A stretch of 64,000 bases of DNA from Verrucomicrobiota bacterium (lineage in GTDB: Bacteria > Verrucomicrobiota > Verrucomicrobiia > Limisphaerales > UBA11320): the NCBI GenBank assembly GCA_016199985.1, contig JACQFQ010000004.1, positions 62,001 to 126,000 of the forward strand, read 5' to 3'. The notes beneath the pieces were generated by a model. That model was not told the origin of the DNA, made no database searches, and saw nothing but the letters and a program-made list of their open reading frames with translations. Both the position numbers and the translations under genes were made by a program. Positions 8,478-17,323 of the stretch are shown piece after piece (within the stretch, counting starts at the first letter, position 1; each line of letters begins with the position of its first letter).

Positions 8478-9527
8478 ATGAGCACCAAAAGTTTTTCGTC
8501 ACGGAAGGGCGTTCTAGCGGGTGGCAACTGGATCATTGACCAGGTCAAGATCGTGGATGTCTTCCCGCAGCGCGAATCGTTGGCCAACATCCTGAGCCAG
8601 TCCGCCGGCACAGGAGGAGCGCCTTACAACGTGCTCGTGGACCTCGCAAAGCTCGGCGTCGACTTCCCTCTCTGGGGCGCCGGCCTCGTCGGCAAGGACC
8701 CCCTCGGCGCCTCCATCCTGGAGGATTGCTCCCGCAACAAGATCGATACCCGGTTCCTGAAAAGCACCGCCGAGGCGCCGACGTCCTACACCGACGTGAT
8801 GACCGAGAAGGCCGACGGCAAGCGCACCTTCTTCCACCTTCGCGGCGCGAACGCTCTCTGGAAGGGGGCCGACATCGACTTCTCGAAAACGAAGGCCCGG
8901 CTCTTCCATCTCGGCTACCTCCTGCTGCTCGACGCGCTCGACGAGCCCGACGTCAAGTTCGGCTCGAAGGCCGCCCGACTTCTCGCGGCCGCGCAGGACG
9001 CGGGCCTGAAGACCAGCGTCGATGTTGTCAGCGAGGACAGCGACCGATTCAGCAAGGTGGTCTCGCCCGCGCTCAAGTACGTCGACTTCTGCATCCTGAA
9101 CGAAATCGAGGCCGGAAAGACGGCGGGATTCAAGATCCGCCAGCCGGATGGACAGCTCGACACCGTGTCGCTGCGTCACGCGGCGGGGGCGTTGCTTCAG
9201 AAGGGCGTTCGTGAGCTTGTCGTCATCCACTTCCCCGAAGGAGCGTTCGCCCGGACCCGAAAGGGCGAGGATGTCTGGCAACCCAGCCTCAAGCTCCCCG
9301 CGAAATACATCGCCGGAGCGGCCGGAGCGGGCGATGCCTTCTGCGCCGGGGCCTTGCTCGGCTTCCACGAAGATTGGGAGTTGAAGAAGTGTGTCCAGAC
9401 CGGCGTCGCCGCGGCCGCCGCATCCCTCTCGGACCCCACCTGCACGCAAGGAATGAAGCCTCTTGCGGCCTGCGAAGCCCTCGTGAAGAAGTACGGATAC
9501 CGTGCCGCGCTGGAACCCGAGGACTGA
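8478..9527 (+). CDS. PfkB-family carbohydrate/nucleoside kinase
   Basis: Ribokinase-like sugar kinase of 349 residues, transferring phosphate from ATP to a sugar or nucleoside. It has the N-terminal glycine pair (GTGGAPYNVLVDLAKLG) and the C-terminal PfkB signature AGAAGAGDAFCAGALLG with the catalytic Asp of GAGD. The usual DTxGAGD Thr position is altered to A-A-G-A-G-D. I chose ATG 8478 because the family N-terminus (VLAGGNWIIDQVK) begins directly after it; a longer reading from 8304 would overlap ribBA and encodes unconvincing sequence. The substrate is not predictable from the sequence. It lies tail to tail with nadA, 3 bases apart. Confidence 0.88.
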   Translation: MSTKSFSSRKGVLAGGNWIIDQVKIVDVFPQRESLANILSQSAGTGGAPYNVLVDLAKLGVDFPLWGAGLVGKDPLGASILEDCSRNKIDTRFLKSTAEAPTSYTDVMTEKADGKRTFFHLRGANALWKGADIDFSKTKARLFHLGYLLLLDALDEPDVKFGSKAARLLAAAQDAGLKTSVDVVSEDSDRFSKVVSPALKYVDFCILNEIEAGKTAGFKIRQPDGQLDTVSLRHAAGALLQKGVRELVVIHFPEGAFARTRKGEDVWQPSLKLPAKYIAGAAGAGDAFCAGALLGFHEDWELKKCVQTGVAAAAASLSDPTCTQGMKPLAACEALVKKYGYRAALEPED

Positions 9528-9530
9528 GGG

Positions 9531-10526
9531 CTAGCGCGAGATCTCGAGCATCCGCTCAATGGGGCGGCGGGCCCTTTCGATGATCTCGGACGAGAGTTCC
9601 ACTCGGGGATGAAGCTTCGCCATGCAATCGTGGAGCTTCTCAAGGGTGTTCATCTTCATGAACCGGCATTCGTTGCACCGGCAGCGGTCCGTCGGCGCGG
9701 GGATGAAGGTCTTGCCCGGACATTCCCGTCGCAACCGGTGAAGCATGCCGGCCTCGGTGGCGATGACAAACTCGCGCGCCGCGGAGGCTTTGCAATACGC
9801 GACCATCCGCTCGGTGGAGCAGACCTCGTCCGCAAGCATCCGAACCGCGCGGGTGCACTCCGGATGGGCCACGACAGGCGCGCCGGGATACTGCTGTCGG
9901 ATCCGCGTGATGCTCGAGTGCGTCCACTCGACGTGGACATAGCAGTTCCCCTTCCAAAGCCGCATCGGCCGACCGGTCTGCTCCGTCACCCACGCGCCGA
10001 GGTTCTCGTCCGGAACGAACAGGAGATCCCGGTCCTTGGGCGCCGCGTTCACAATTCTCACCGCGTTGCCGCTGGTGCAGATCACATCGCTCAGCGCCTT
10101 CACCTCCGCGCTGCAGTTGATGTAGGCGATCGTGTAGAAGTTCGGGTTTGTGTCCTGCAGGGCCTTGAGCTTGGGCCCGGGACAGCTCTCCTCCAACGAA
10201 CAGCCTGCGTCGCGGTCGGGAAGAACCACGATCTTGTTCGGGTTCAGGATTTTTGCGGTCTCCGCCATGAAGTGAACGCCGCAGAACACAATCACCTCCG
10301 CGGATGTCTTGGCCGCCTGCTGCGCCAGCCCGAGGGAATCGCCAACGTAGTCCGCCACGTCCTGGATCTCCGCCACCTGGTAATTGTGCGCGAGAATGAT
10401 TGCGTTGAGGCGGCGCTTCAGGTCGACGATCTCCCGGGAGAGCGCGTCCAACCGAGCGGGAGGCAGTGTCGGACGCGCCTCCGTGATGGAAGGGGCTAAC
10501 GACGGGTTCTCGGTCAAATCGAGCAT
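9531..10526 (-). CDS. nadA: Quinolinate synthase NadA
   Basis: Condenses iminoaspartate with dihydroxyacetone phosphate to quinolinate in de novo NAD synthesis; cytosolic 4Fe-4S enzyme. The 331 residues carry the family motifs in order: AIILAHNYQ, VDYVGDSLGLAQQAA, FCGVHFMAETAKIL, AYINCSAEVKALSD, VVAHPEC and CRCNECRFMKMNTLEKL. The cysteines of NCS, HPEC and CxCxxC supply candidate cluster ligands. The length is normal for the family. Neither nadB nor nadC is adjacent. The start at 10526 gives a short N-terminal extension before the conserved region. Confidence 0.95.
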   Translation of the reverse strand: MLDLTENPSLAPSITEARPTLPPARLDALSREIVDLKRRLNAIILAHNYQVAEIQDVADYVGDSLGLAQQAAKTSAEVIVFCGVHFMAETAKILNPNKIVVLPDRDAGCSLEESCPGPKLKALQDTNPNFYTIAYINCSAEVKALSDVICTSGNAVRIVNAAPKDRDLLFVPDENLGAWVTEQTGRPMRLWKGNCYVHVEWTHSSITRIRQQYPGAPVVAHPECTRAVRMLADEVCSTERMVAYCKASAAREFVIATEAGMLHRLRRECPGKTFIPAPTDRCRCNECRFMKMNTLEKLHDCMAKLHPRVELSSEIIERARRPIERMLEISR

Positions 10527-10900
10527 GGGCGCAACCTAGGTGGCGCGAGCGAACGCGTCAAACGTTCCGCGGCGCCCTGTCGGCCGCGCGGTTCCGCCCG
10601 ATGCCTTGGAGAGCGGGCCTGGAAGGGAATCGGAGCGCCCGGCCCTCATCCATCAGCAGGGCTCCGCCCTTGGAGCCCGATACAGAACAACCTCAGGCCC
10701 AGCGGCGGTTTGCCGGGTCTTACGCGCCGTGAGACGGAATGAAGAGGGAAGCTTCACGCTTCCTCAGCATTGTGAATCCCAACCCGCATGGCGGGCCATA
10801 TTCCCCGCAGACCGGTCCCCTCCGGAAAAAGTCTCATCAGAATCTTTCAAAATCCCCTTGTCTTTCGAGCCCCGATTGGTACGTTTCCCCGCCTTGCTTT
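10527..10900. other. Intergenic region between divergent nadA and rpmE
   Basis: About 370 bases that must hold the promoters of nadA (-) and rpmE (+). An open frame through most of it has no family features and is rejected as a gene. An imperfect hairpin (GAGGGAAGC ... CGCTTCCTC) lies near 10743-10764. No confident promoter or riboswitch was recognised. Confidence 0.4.
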
Positions 10901-11152
10901 ATGAAAGCTGATATTCATCCCAAGTATTTGGAATCGGAGATCCGTTGCGCCTGCGGCAACGTGATCCATACCCGTTCCACCCGCCCCAGCATCATCGTCG
11001 GCATTTGCAACGCCTGCCATCCGTTTTACACCGGGCAGCAGAAGTTCGTCGACACCGCCGGACGCGTGGACAAGTTCCAGCAGCGCATGGCGAAGACCCA
11101 GGCGGCCCAGGAGGCCGCCGCGGCGTCCGCGACCAAGAAAAAGAAGAAGTAG
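10901..11152 (+). CDS. rpmE: 50S ribosomal protein L31, zinc-binding type
   Basis: An 83-residue L31 of the large ribosomal subunit. It begins MKADIHPKY and has both cysteine pairs (CAC near residue 15 and CNAC near 36), so it is the zinc-containing C+ form, followed by [20 protein letters not shown], the L31 signature. The Lys-rich tail (KKKKK) follows an Ala-rich stretch. ATG 10901 is chosen because L31 sequence starts there; the frame is open further upstream but without L31 character. A Rho-independent terminator follows, then prfA, a frequent rpmE-prfA pairing. Confidence 0.96.
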   Translation: MKADIHPKYLESEIRCACGNVIHTRSTRPSIIVGICNACHPFYTGQQKFVDTAGRVDKFQQRMAKTQAAQEAAAASATKKKKK

Positions 11153-11168
11153 CCCGCTTTCGACCCTC

Positions 11169-11207
11169 CGCCCGCAAGAGCTCCGCTTTTGCGGGCGGAT
11201 TCTTTTT
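11169..11207 (+). terminator. Rho-independent terminator after rpmE
   Basis: Perfect 9-base stem CGCCCGCAA / TTGCGGGCG (11169-11177 and 11189-11197) with an 11-base loop and a T-rich tail (ATTCTTTTT). It lies between rpmE and prfA, and its tail ends only 6 bases before the prfA ATG, so it may attenuate rather than fully stop transcription into prfA. Confidence 0.75.
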
Positions 11208-11212
11208 ATCCC

Positions 11213-12298
11213 ATGGATCTCCGCCACCACATCGAGAACCTCCGGGCGCGTTTTCGGGAGGTGGAGCATCTGCTGAGCGATCCCAGCGCGTTCAGCCAGG
11301 CGCAGAAGTTCCAGGAGCTTTCCCGGGAATACGCGCGGCTCAAGGATCTGGTCGGCGTCGGGGACGAGTATCTCAAGGCGGCGAAGGAGCTTGGGGAGAA
11401 TCGCGAGCTCGCGGCGTCCGAGCCCGCCAGCGGCGAGCTGGGACAGATGGCGCGCGAGGAGGTGATCCGGCTGGAGGCGGCGGTCGCCGGGCTGACAAAG
11501 TCGGTGCAGCGCGGGCTGGTGCCGCCAGACCCCACCGACTCGCGCAACACCATCATCGAAATTCGCGCCGGCGCCGGCGGGGCGGAGTCCGCCTTGTTCG
11601 CCGCCGACCTGCTGCGGATGTACAGCCGATACGCCGAGGCGCGCGGATGGAAGATCGAGCCCATGGACGCCAGCCCCTCCGACCTTGGCGGGTTCCGCGA
11701 GGTGATCTTCATGGTCAAGGGCGACGAGGCGTTCCGGCGGCTGAAGCAGGAGAGCGGCGTTCACCGCGTGCAACGAGTGCCCGCGACGGAGGCCCAGGGA
11801 CGCGTCCACACGAGCACGGCCACTGTCGCCGTTCTGCCTGAAGCCGAGGAAGTCGACGTCCAGATCAAGCCCGAGGAGCTCGACATCACCGTCTGCCGCG
11901 CCAGCGGCCCGGGCGGACAAGGCGTCAACACCACGGACAGCGCGGTCCAGATCATCCACAAGCCCACGGGGCTCACCGTGCGCTGCGCCGACGAACGATC
12001 GCAGCTGAAGAACAAGGACAAGGCGCTGAAGGTGCTTCGGTCCCGCCTGCTGGAGAGAAAGATCGCCGAGGAGAACGCCAAATACGCCGCGAATCGGAAA
12101 GCGCAGGTCGGCAGCGGCGAGCGCAACGAGAAGATCCGCACCTACAACTTCCCGCAAAACCGCGTCACCGACCATCGCATCGAGCTCACGATCTACAATC
12201 TGGCCGCCGTTATGGAGGGCGACATCGATTGTCTGTTGAATCCCCTCCTCGACACGGAGCTGGAGGAGAAGCTGAAGGCGCTGCAGGCCGCGCGCTGA
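11213..12298 (+). CDS. prfA: Peptide chain release factor 1
   Basis: RF1, 361 residues, recognises UAA and UAG stop codons and triggers peptide release. The decoding tripeptide is PAT (RVPATEAQGR), which marks RF1 rather than RF2 (SPF). The catalytic GGQ is in SGPGGQGVNTTDSAV. The domain order is normal: an N-terminal helical bundle, then the anticodon and GGQ domains. Start ATG 11213 gives MDLRHHIENLRARF, a typical RF1 beginning; an upstream in-frame start at 11189 lies inside the terminator. prmC, often next, is not present here. Confidence 0.97.
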   Translation: MDLRHHIENLRARFREVEHLLSDPSAFSQAQKFQELSREYARLKDLVGVGDEYLKAAKELGENRELAASEPASGELGQMAREEVIRLEAAVAGLTKSVQRGLVPPDPTDSRNTIIEIRAGAGGAESALFAADLLRMYSRYAEARGWKIEPMDASPSDLGGFREVIFMVKGDEAFRRLKQESGVHRVQRVPATEAQGRVHTSTATVAVLPEAEEVDVQIKPEELDITVCRASGPGGQGVNTTDSAVQIIHKPTGLTVRCADERSQLKNKDKALKVLRSRLLERKIAEENAKYAANRKAQVGSGERNEKIRTYNFPQNRVTDHRIELTIYNLAAVMEGDIDCLLNPLLDTELEEKLKALQAAR

Positions 12299-12310
12299 CG
12301 GAAGGCGGGG

Positions 12311-13669
12311 TCAGGAAGCGCTGAAGAGCTCGCGAACAGGCTGCCCGCGATCCGTGATCGGCACGGGCCGATCGTCGTCGTGCAGGAACTTGTCGGGCTT
12401 GATGCCGAGAGCGCAGTGAATCGTGGCGTGAAGATCCGGCACGCTGACGGGCCTCGAAACAATCGTCCGGCCCAGCTCATCCGTCTCCCCAATCGCCTGC
12501 CCCAGCCGCAACCCGCCGCCGGCCAGGGCCACGCTGAACGCCTTCGACTGATGCCCTCGTCCGCCGCCGTTGTCGAAGTCGGGCGGACGCCCAAACTCGG
12601 TCGCAACCACGATGAGCGTTCGGTCCAGCATCCGATGCGCCTCCAGATCGTCCACGAGCGCGGCCAGTGATCGATCGAGGTCGCGGATGAGCAGGTGCTG
12701 GTTCTTATGCCCCTCGTTGTGGGTGTCCCAGCCTGTGCCGTTGATGAAGTTCAGGTTGAACGACACCTCCAGGAATCGCACGCCGCGCTGGGCAAGCCGG
12801 CGCGCGAGGAGACAACGCTGGCCGAACTCGCTTCCGTACTTCGCCCTCAGGGAATCAGGCTCCTCAGCGAGGTTGAAAGCTTTCATGAAATCCCCGCGGG
12901 CGAGCCGCTGGCTCTCGCCGACGGAAGCGTCATAATCGATCAGGATCCGTTCATCAGGATGGCGAGAGAGGAACCCGGCGCGCGCCTCCGCGAGCAACGC
13001 TTCGCGGCGGGCCTGCCGCTCCAGCGAGATGAAGTCGGGACGCCGCAATCCCGCCGGGCCTGCCTGGGTGTCGGTGAGATACACATAGCCATGACGCGCG
13101 CCCAGGAAGCCGGGTCCGCGGGTGACATTCGGATATCCCATCACCACATACGGCGGAATGCCCGGTTCCAGGCTGCCGCGCTGATGCGACACGATGGACC
13201 CAATCGATGGATAGATCACGGTGCCGCTTGTGGGTCGGCCGGTGTGCAGGCGATTCGTCGCGGCGGCGTGTTCGTCCACCACGTCGTGGTGCATCCCGCG
13301 AAGGAGGGCAAACCGATCGAGCCGGCGCGCGCATTGGCTCAGAGGCTCCGCGACGCGAACTCCAGGCACGGCGGTCTCCACGGAGGGATACGCGGATCCC
13401 GGGACCTTCTTCCCATCGCCCAAGGTTTTGGGATCCCACATGTCCACATGGCTCGCGCCTCCCCCCAGCCAGACGAAGACGCAATGCTCCGCCTTCCCCT
13501 TCGGGTGGAGGATCTCCTCCTTGCGGGATTCATCGCCCGTCGCCGACACAAGCCCCGACGCGGCGGAAGCAAGCCAGGCGGACGCGCCCGCTGTCCGCGC
13601 AAGAAATTGGCGGCGCTTCATGAATCCGGGGTTTCCGGAGGATCCCGTGAAGTTCTTCAAGGAGCTCAT
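12311..13669 (-). CDS. DUF1501 secreted protein (sulfatase-like fold), Tat signal
   Basis: A 452-residue DUF1501 protein from ATG 13669, or 436 residues from MKRRQFLART at 13621, which begins directly with a twin-arginine signal (RRQFL) and an Ala-rich hydrophobic stretch. The export signal favours the inner start, while the outer one overlaps the upstream stop as ATGA and suggests coupling; both are possible. The body carries family features (VWLGGGASHVDMWDPK, HHDVVDEHAAATNRLHTG, WDTHNEGHKNQ, ATEFGRPPDFDNGGGRGH). DUF1501 proteins are common in Planctomycetes and Verrucomicrobia, nearly always next to a DUF1549/DUF1553 protein as here. The substrate is unknown; the fold resembles alkaline phosphatase/sulfatase enzymes. 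Confidence 0.9.
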   Translation of the reverse strand: MSSLKNFTGSSGNPGFMKRRQFLARTAGASAWLASAASGLVSATGDESRKEEILHPKGKAEHCVFVWLGGGASHVDMWDPKTLGDGKKVPGSAYPSVETAVPGVRVAEPLSQCARRLDRFALLRGMHHDVVDEHAAATNRLHTGRPTSGTVIYPSIGSIVSHQRGSLEPGIPPYVVMGYPNVTRGPGFLGARHGYVYLTDTQAGPAGLRRPDFISLERQARREALLAEARAGFLSRHPDERILIDYDASVGESQRLARGDFMKAFNLAEEPDSLRAKYGSEFGQRCLLARRLAQRGVRFLEVSFNLNFINGTGWDTHNEGHKNQHLLIRDLDRSLAALVDDLEAHRMLDRTLIVVATEFGRPPDFDNGGGRGHQSKAFSVALAGGGLRLGQAIGETDELGRTIVSRPVSVPDLHATIHCALGIKPDKFLHDDDRPVPITDRGQPVRELFSAS

Positions 13670-16308
13670 GGCACAAAAACGAACTCGGGGGAATTGATGA
13701 GGGCCCAGAGAAAATCCTCCATCCGCTCGCGCCAATCCGCCGTCAACTCGGGGGTGGCGACATCGCCGGCGCGCGCGCGGTTTTCCATCTCCTGCTTCAA
13801 TCGGGTGGCCTCGGGGTTCAAGTGATTCGACCAGGACACGGGTCGCAGCGGGGCGTCCGCGGCGCGGCGATCGCCCGGTGAAACCGCGACTCTGCGCTGG
13901 TCAAACCCGGGCGCAAGGAGACCCGCAAACATCGATCGCTCGCGGTCGGTGGGCTCGCGCGATAGCACTCGAACAAAGACCGAGTCGACCAGCCATTCCA
14001 CGTTGGCGGCGCTCAGGCAAAGCCGCGTGACGGCGTGATCATCGGACAGGCGGACGACGCGCCCGTTGGCGAGCAAACCGTTTGCAAGCACCGCGGGCTG
14101 GATGACGTTCGGCGATTCCTCGCGAACGGTGACGGCGCTCTGTCGTGACTCCCGCCACCCGAACGCCGTGAGAGCGTCGCAGATCTGCTGGGCGCGAGGC
14201 ATTGAGAGCGCGGGGCGGTCCCGCTCGTTGGATAGGGACGCAAACTGCCACGCTCGTTCCGGACGACCCAGGTTGTTGAACTCCTGCACCGGTCGACGGC
14301 CATCCACATCCATGTTCAGTTCCTCGGCCCCGAACGGCTCGCCGCAGATGGCGAACAGCGAGTCCACCACCTGCTCCGCTGTCATGCGTCGACGGCATTG
14401 GGAAGCGAACATCCGGTCCTCCGGCTTGGTCTCCCGGCTGCCCTCCGGCTTGGCTTCCCGCTGATAAGCGCGGGTGTTGAGGATGAGCCGAGCCGCGCGC
14501 TTGAGGTCGTAGCCTCCCATCATGAACTCGCGAGCGAGAAAATCCAGGAGCGCGGGATCCGAGGGCAAAGCGGTTTCCCAATCATCCACAGGCTCGACGA
14601 TCCCCCAGCCAAAAAAGCGCTTCCACATCCGATTCACGATCACGCGCGCGAACCTTTCGTTGCGCGGAGAGGTGATCAACGCGGCCAGCCGCTCCCTGGA
14701 GTCCGCAGGCTGGCGCAGGACGCCCTCGGGCAACGCGTCCTCCGTCAGCTCACGCAAAGGCCACCGAGGCTCGACCTTGCTCCCGGGCGCCAGGGTGACC
14801 TTCACCTTGCGCCCCACGATCACATTCGCGTTGGTGGGGATGGTGCTCGTGAGCGGCACGGGCTGGACATCGCGTTTCAACATCGCGGCCAGATGGAACA
14901 GGTCCTCCTGCTTGAAATGGTGATAGGGAGCGTCGTGGCACCGCGCGCACTGCATCTGCATGCCTAGAAAGGCCTGGGCCAAAACCTGGGCCTTCTGCGC
15001 CATGGGAACATCGTTGTCGGTGGCGATGGCGAACCCTGCGGGACCTCCGTAGTACGCGCTCCCTTGCATCATCACCAGATCGGTCGCGAATCGATCGAAG
15101 GGCTCGTTGTCGCTGAGCGCGTCGTGAATCCACCAACGAAAAGGCCCGGTGTTGTTCAGCATCGGCTTCACGATCCCCGGGTTTTCCGCCAGCACATCCT
15201 GCCAATAGCTGGTCCAATGATCCGCCCAAGCGGGATCGTCGAGCATCCGGTCGATCACGCGGGCGCGTCGATCCGGGCCAGCGTCCTTCTGAAAGGCGTC
15301 GATCTCCTCGGGAGTCGGGGGCACGCCGCGTATGTCGAGACTCAGCCGTCGTAAGAACGCGGAATCCGGGGCGACCCGCGCGGGCCTCACGTTGCGGGCT
15401 TGCATCCGAACGTCCAGGAATTGATCGATCGCGCTCTCGCCGTTCGAGGCGGGCGCGCTGCGGGTCGGCGGGCGCGCTTCGGCCCAGGCTCTTGCCTCTT
15501 CGTGCCGGGATCGCCAGTAGGCATCGTCGCGCGCCGCGAGACGACGCCGTTGGACCCGATCCTCGCGCCGCCAGTGATCCCTCCGCTCCGACTCCAGGGC
15601 GTCCCATCCCGCCTCCGTGAGGGGCCAGAGGGATCGACCCGATGGCGCCAGGACGAAAAACGACTCTCCCGCGGCCGCCACGCTGACGGACAGCTCGCCG
15701 GGCTCGGGACGCCGCGCCTTGTGCGCGATCAGGCCTTCGAGGGTCACCTCGTGGGGCTGCCCGTCGTTGGTCCAGGAAACCAGGGTCTCGAAATGCCCAG
15801 GCCGTAGGTATCGGGCGCCGGGCGCCAGCAGAGCCGGCGTCGCGGGCACTTCTTCATGTCCGTCGGCGGTAAGACTGGCGAAAGGAGTCGATGCCACGAT
15901 CCGGCCATCGACCTTGAGACGCGCGGCGCCGCGAGCTCTCAACAGCAGACGGTGCTCTCCCGCGGGCAGCTGAACAGCGGCGGTCCCTCGAATCAGGAAG
16001 GGCGGCTTGCGGTCTTGCCGAATGCCTTGATCGGAGTAGCGCGTGGGAAGCGCCGGGAACGCGAAGGCGGGTTCGGCATAGGTCTCGGAGACGATCGAAT
16101 TCGTGAAGTTCCAGTCGAGAATGTCCGGCAGGCCCTCGACGATCTGAACCTTGACCCTCCCCGCGGCGCCCGCGCCGACCGACGCCAAAGCCTCCCCCAA
16201 GGCCGCGGGAGGCAGCCCCAGGGCGCCGCACAGGGCCAGAATGACCACGCGACGCCCTACGCGGACCGGATCGAACGCCAGCGGCAGGCTGCGGGACGGA
16301 GGCGTCAT
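13666..16308 (-). CDS. DUF1549/DUF1553 secreted protein with a CxxCH motif
   Basis: A secreted protein of 880 residues. After the start at 16308 there is a basic patch and hydrophobic signal (RRVVILALCGALGLPPAALGEA). The middle has DUF1549 (IDQFLDVRMQARNVRPA...LRRLSLDIRGVPPTPEEIDAF and WADHWTSYWQDVL), a CARCH haem- or metal-binding type motif followed by DAPYHHF, and then DUF1553 (FARVIVNRMWKRFFGWGIVEP, DLKRAARLILNTRAYQR). Such proteins pair with DUF1501 genes; their function is unknown. An upstream in-frame start at 16383 would bury the signal peptide, so 16308 is preferred. The stop overlaps the DUF1501 start by 4 bases. Confidence 0.9.
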   Translation of the reverse strand: MTPPSRSLPLAFDPVRVGRRVVILALCGALGLPPAALGEALASVGAGAAGRVKVQIVEGLPDILDWNFTNSIVSETYAEPAFAFPALPTRYSDQGIRQDRKPPFLIRGTAAVQLPAGEHRLLLRARGAARLKVDGRIVASTPFASLTADGHEEVPATPALLAPGARYLRPGHFETLVSWTNDGQPHEVTLEGLIAHKARRPEPGELSVSVAAAGESFFVLAPSGRSLWPLTEAGWDALESERRDHWRREDRVQRRRLAARDDAYWRSRHEEARAWAEARPPTRSAPASNGESAIDQFLDVRMQARNVRPARVAPDSAFLRRLSLDIRGVPPTPEEIDAFQKDAGPDRRARVIDRMLDDPAWADHWTSYWQDVLAENPGIVKPMLNNTGPFRWWIHDALSDNEPFDRFATDLVMMQGSAYYGGPAGFAIATDNDVPMAQKAQVLAQAFLGMQMQCARCHDAPYHHFKQEDLFHLAAMLKRDVQPVPLTSTIPTNANVIVGRKVKVTLAPGSKVEPRWPLRELTEDALPEGVLRQPADSRERLAALITSPRNERFARVIVNRMWKRFFGWGIVEPVDDWETALPSDPALLDFLAREFMMGGYDLKRAARLILNTRAYQREAKPEGSRETKPEDRMFASQCRRRMTAEQVVDSLFAICGEPFGAEELNMDVDGRRPVQEFNNLGRPERAWQFASLSNERDRPALSMPRAQQICDALTAFGWRESRQSAVTVREESPNVIQPAVLANGLLANGRVVRLSDDHAVTRLCLSAANVEWLVDSVFVRVLSREPTDRERSMFAGLLAPGFDQRRVAVSPGDRRAADAPLRPVSWSNHLNPEATRLKQEMENRARAGDVATPELTADWRERMEDFLWALINSPEFVFVP

Positions 16309-16635
16309 GATGGCAACAAGACGTTCACGGGGAAATAGGAGGACAAGCTGACTGAACTGGAGATGAGAGGCAAGGCGCAACAACGCCGCTTTCCGCGGGC
16401 GTCCGAGCGAGCCACGAGCGCCTGTCCCTCCAAGCTCCGCTTGATTCGCGCGGGCCTGAACGAAGAACAGACTTTACTGATCGGGGCCAAAGAGCCAATA
16501 AATCCGGCCCGGACCGTTCCCTCGCGCCGCGCGTGGAATCGAGCGGGATACGCCCGGGTGATTTCAACTGAACTGGCCATGCCCTGCCAACCCGATCACA
16601 GTCAACAGCGCGCGCCCAGCGCGACCGAGTTAACA
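16309..16635. other. Intergenic region between divergent DUF1553 gene and aquaporin gene
   Basis: 327 bases between divergent starts. The frame upstream of the aquaporin is open but has no recognisable sequence. No clear promoter or RNA element was recognised. Confidence 0.35.
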
Positions 16636-17262
16636 ATGAACAAATACATCGTCGAGTTGATCGGAACCTTCTTTTTCGTGTTCACCATTGGCATGACGGT
16701 CATCAAGCCCGATGTGGGCAATTTCGCGCCGATCGCGATCGGCGCGGTTCTCATGGTGATGATTTACGCGGGCGGTCACATCTCCGGGGGGCACTACAAT
16801 CCCGCGGTCACCGTCGCGGTGTGGATCCGAGGCCGCTGCGCCACCTCCGATGTCCCCGCCTACCTGCTGGCCCAAATCGCCGGGGCCGCGTTGGCGGCGA
16901 CAGCCGCGCTCTTCCTCAAAGGCAACCCCGAGATCACGCCCGCCGCGTTGAAGACGGGTCCGGCCTTCATCGCGGAGTTTCTGGGGACCTTCGCCCTGGC
17001 GTGGGTGGTGCTCAACGTCGCCACCGCTAAAGGCACCGCCGGGAATTCCAACTACGGGCTCGCCATCGGCTTCACGGTGCTCGCGATGGCTTTCGCGGTC
17101 GGAGGCGTCTCGGGAGGCGCGTTCAACCCCGCGGTGGCCGTGGGCATCTCCATCATGCGCCTCATTCAAGGTTCCAGCGCCTGGATTCACATCTCCGCCG
17201 ACCTCGCGGGCGGCATCGCCGCGGCCCTTGCGTTCAAACTGGTGAACCCTAACGACCGCTAG
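16636..17262 (+). CDS. Aquaporin-family (MIP) channel with altered second NPA box
   Basis: A 208-residue, six-helix inner-membrane channel of the major intrinsic protein family. Both half-helix motifs are present: [11 protein letters not shown] in the first half and [10 protein letters not shown] in the second. Classical water and glycerol channels read NPAR in the second box, where the Arg forms the selectivity filter; here it is Val, so the pore may pass something other than plain water or glycerol. ATG 16636 starts right at the first helix ([19 protein letters not shown]). It stands alone, 61 bases before purH on the same strand. Confidence 0.88.
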   Translation: MNKYIVELIGTFFFVFTIGMTVIKPDVGNFAPIAIGAVLMVMIYAGGHISGGHYNPAVTVAVWIRGRCATSDVPAYLLAQIAGAALAATAALFLKGNPEITPAALKTGPAFIAEFLGTFALAWVVLNVATAKGTAGNSNYGLAIGFTVLAMAFAVGGVSGGAFNPAVAVGISIMRLIQGSSAWIHISADLAGGIAAALAFKLVNPNDR

Positions 17263-17323
17263 CTCGCCGCGACGCTCCCGTTTTCCCGACCTCCACTCAA
17301 CGCTTTCGTATCCGCACTCGTCT

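Noticed and set aside
10540-10911. A 123-codon + strand frame between nadA and rpmE
   Set aside because: Low-complexity Arg/Pro/Ser sequence without motifs; rpmE sequence begins only at 10901 in another frame.
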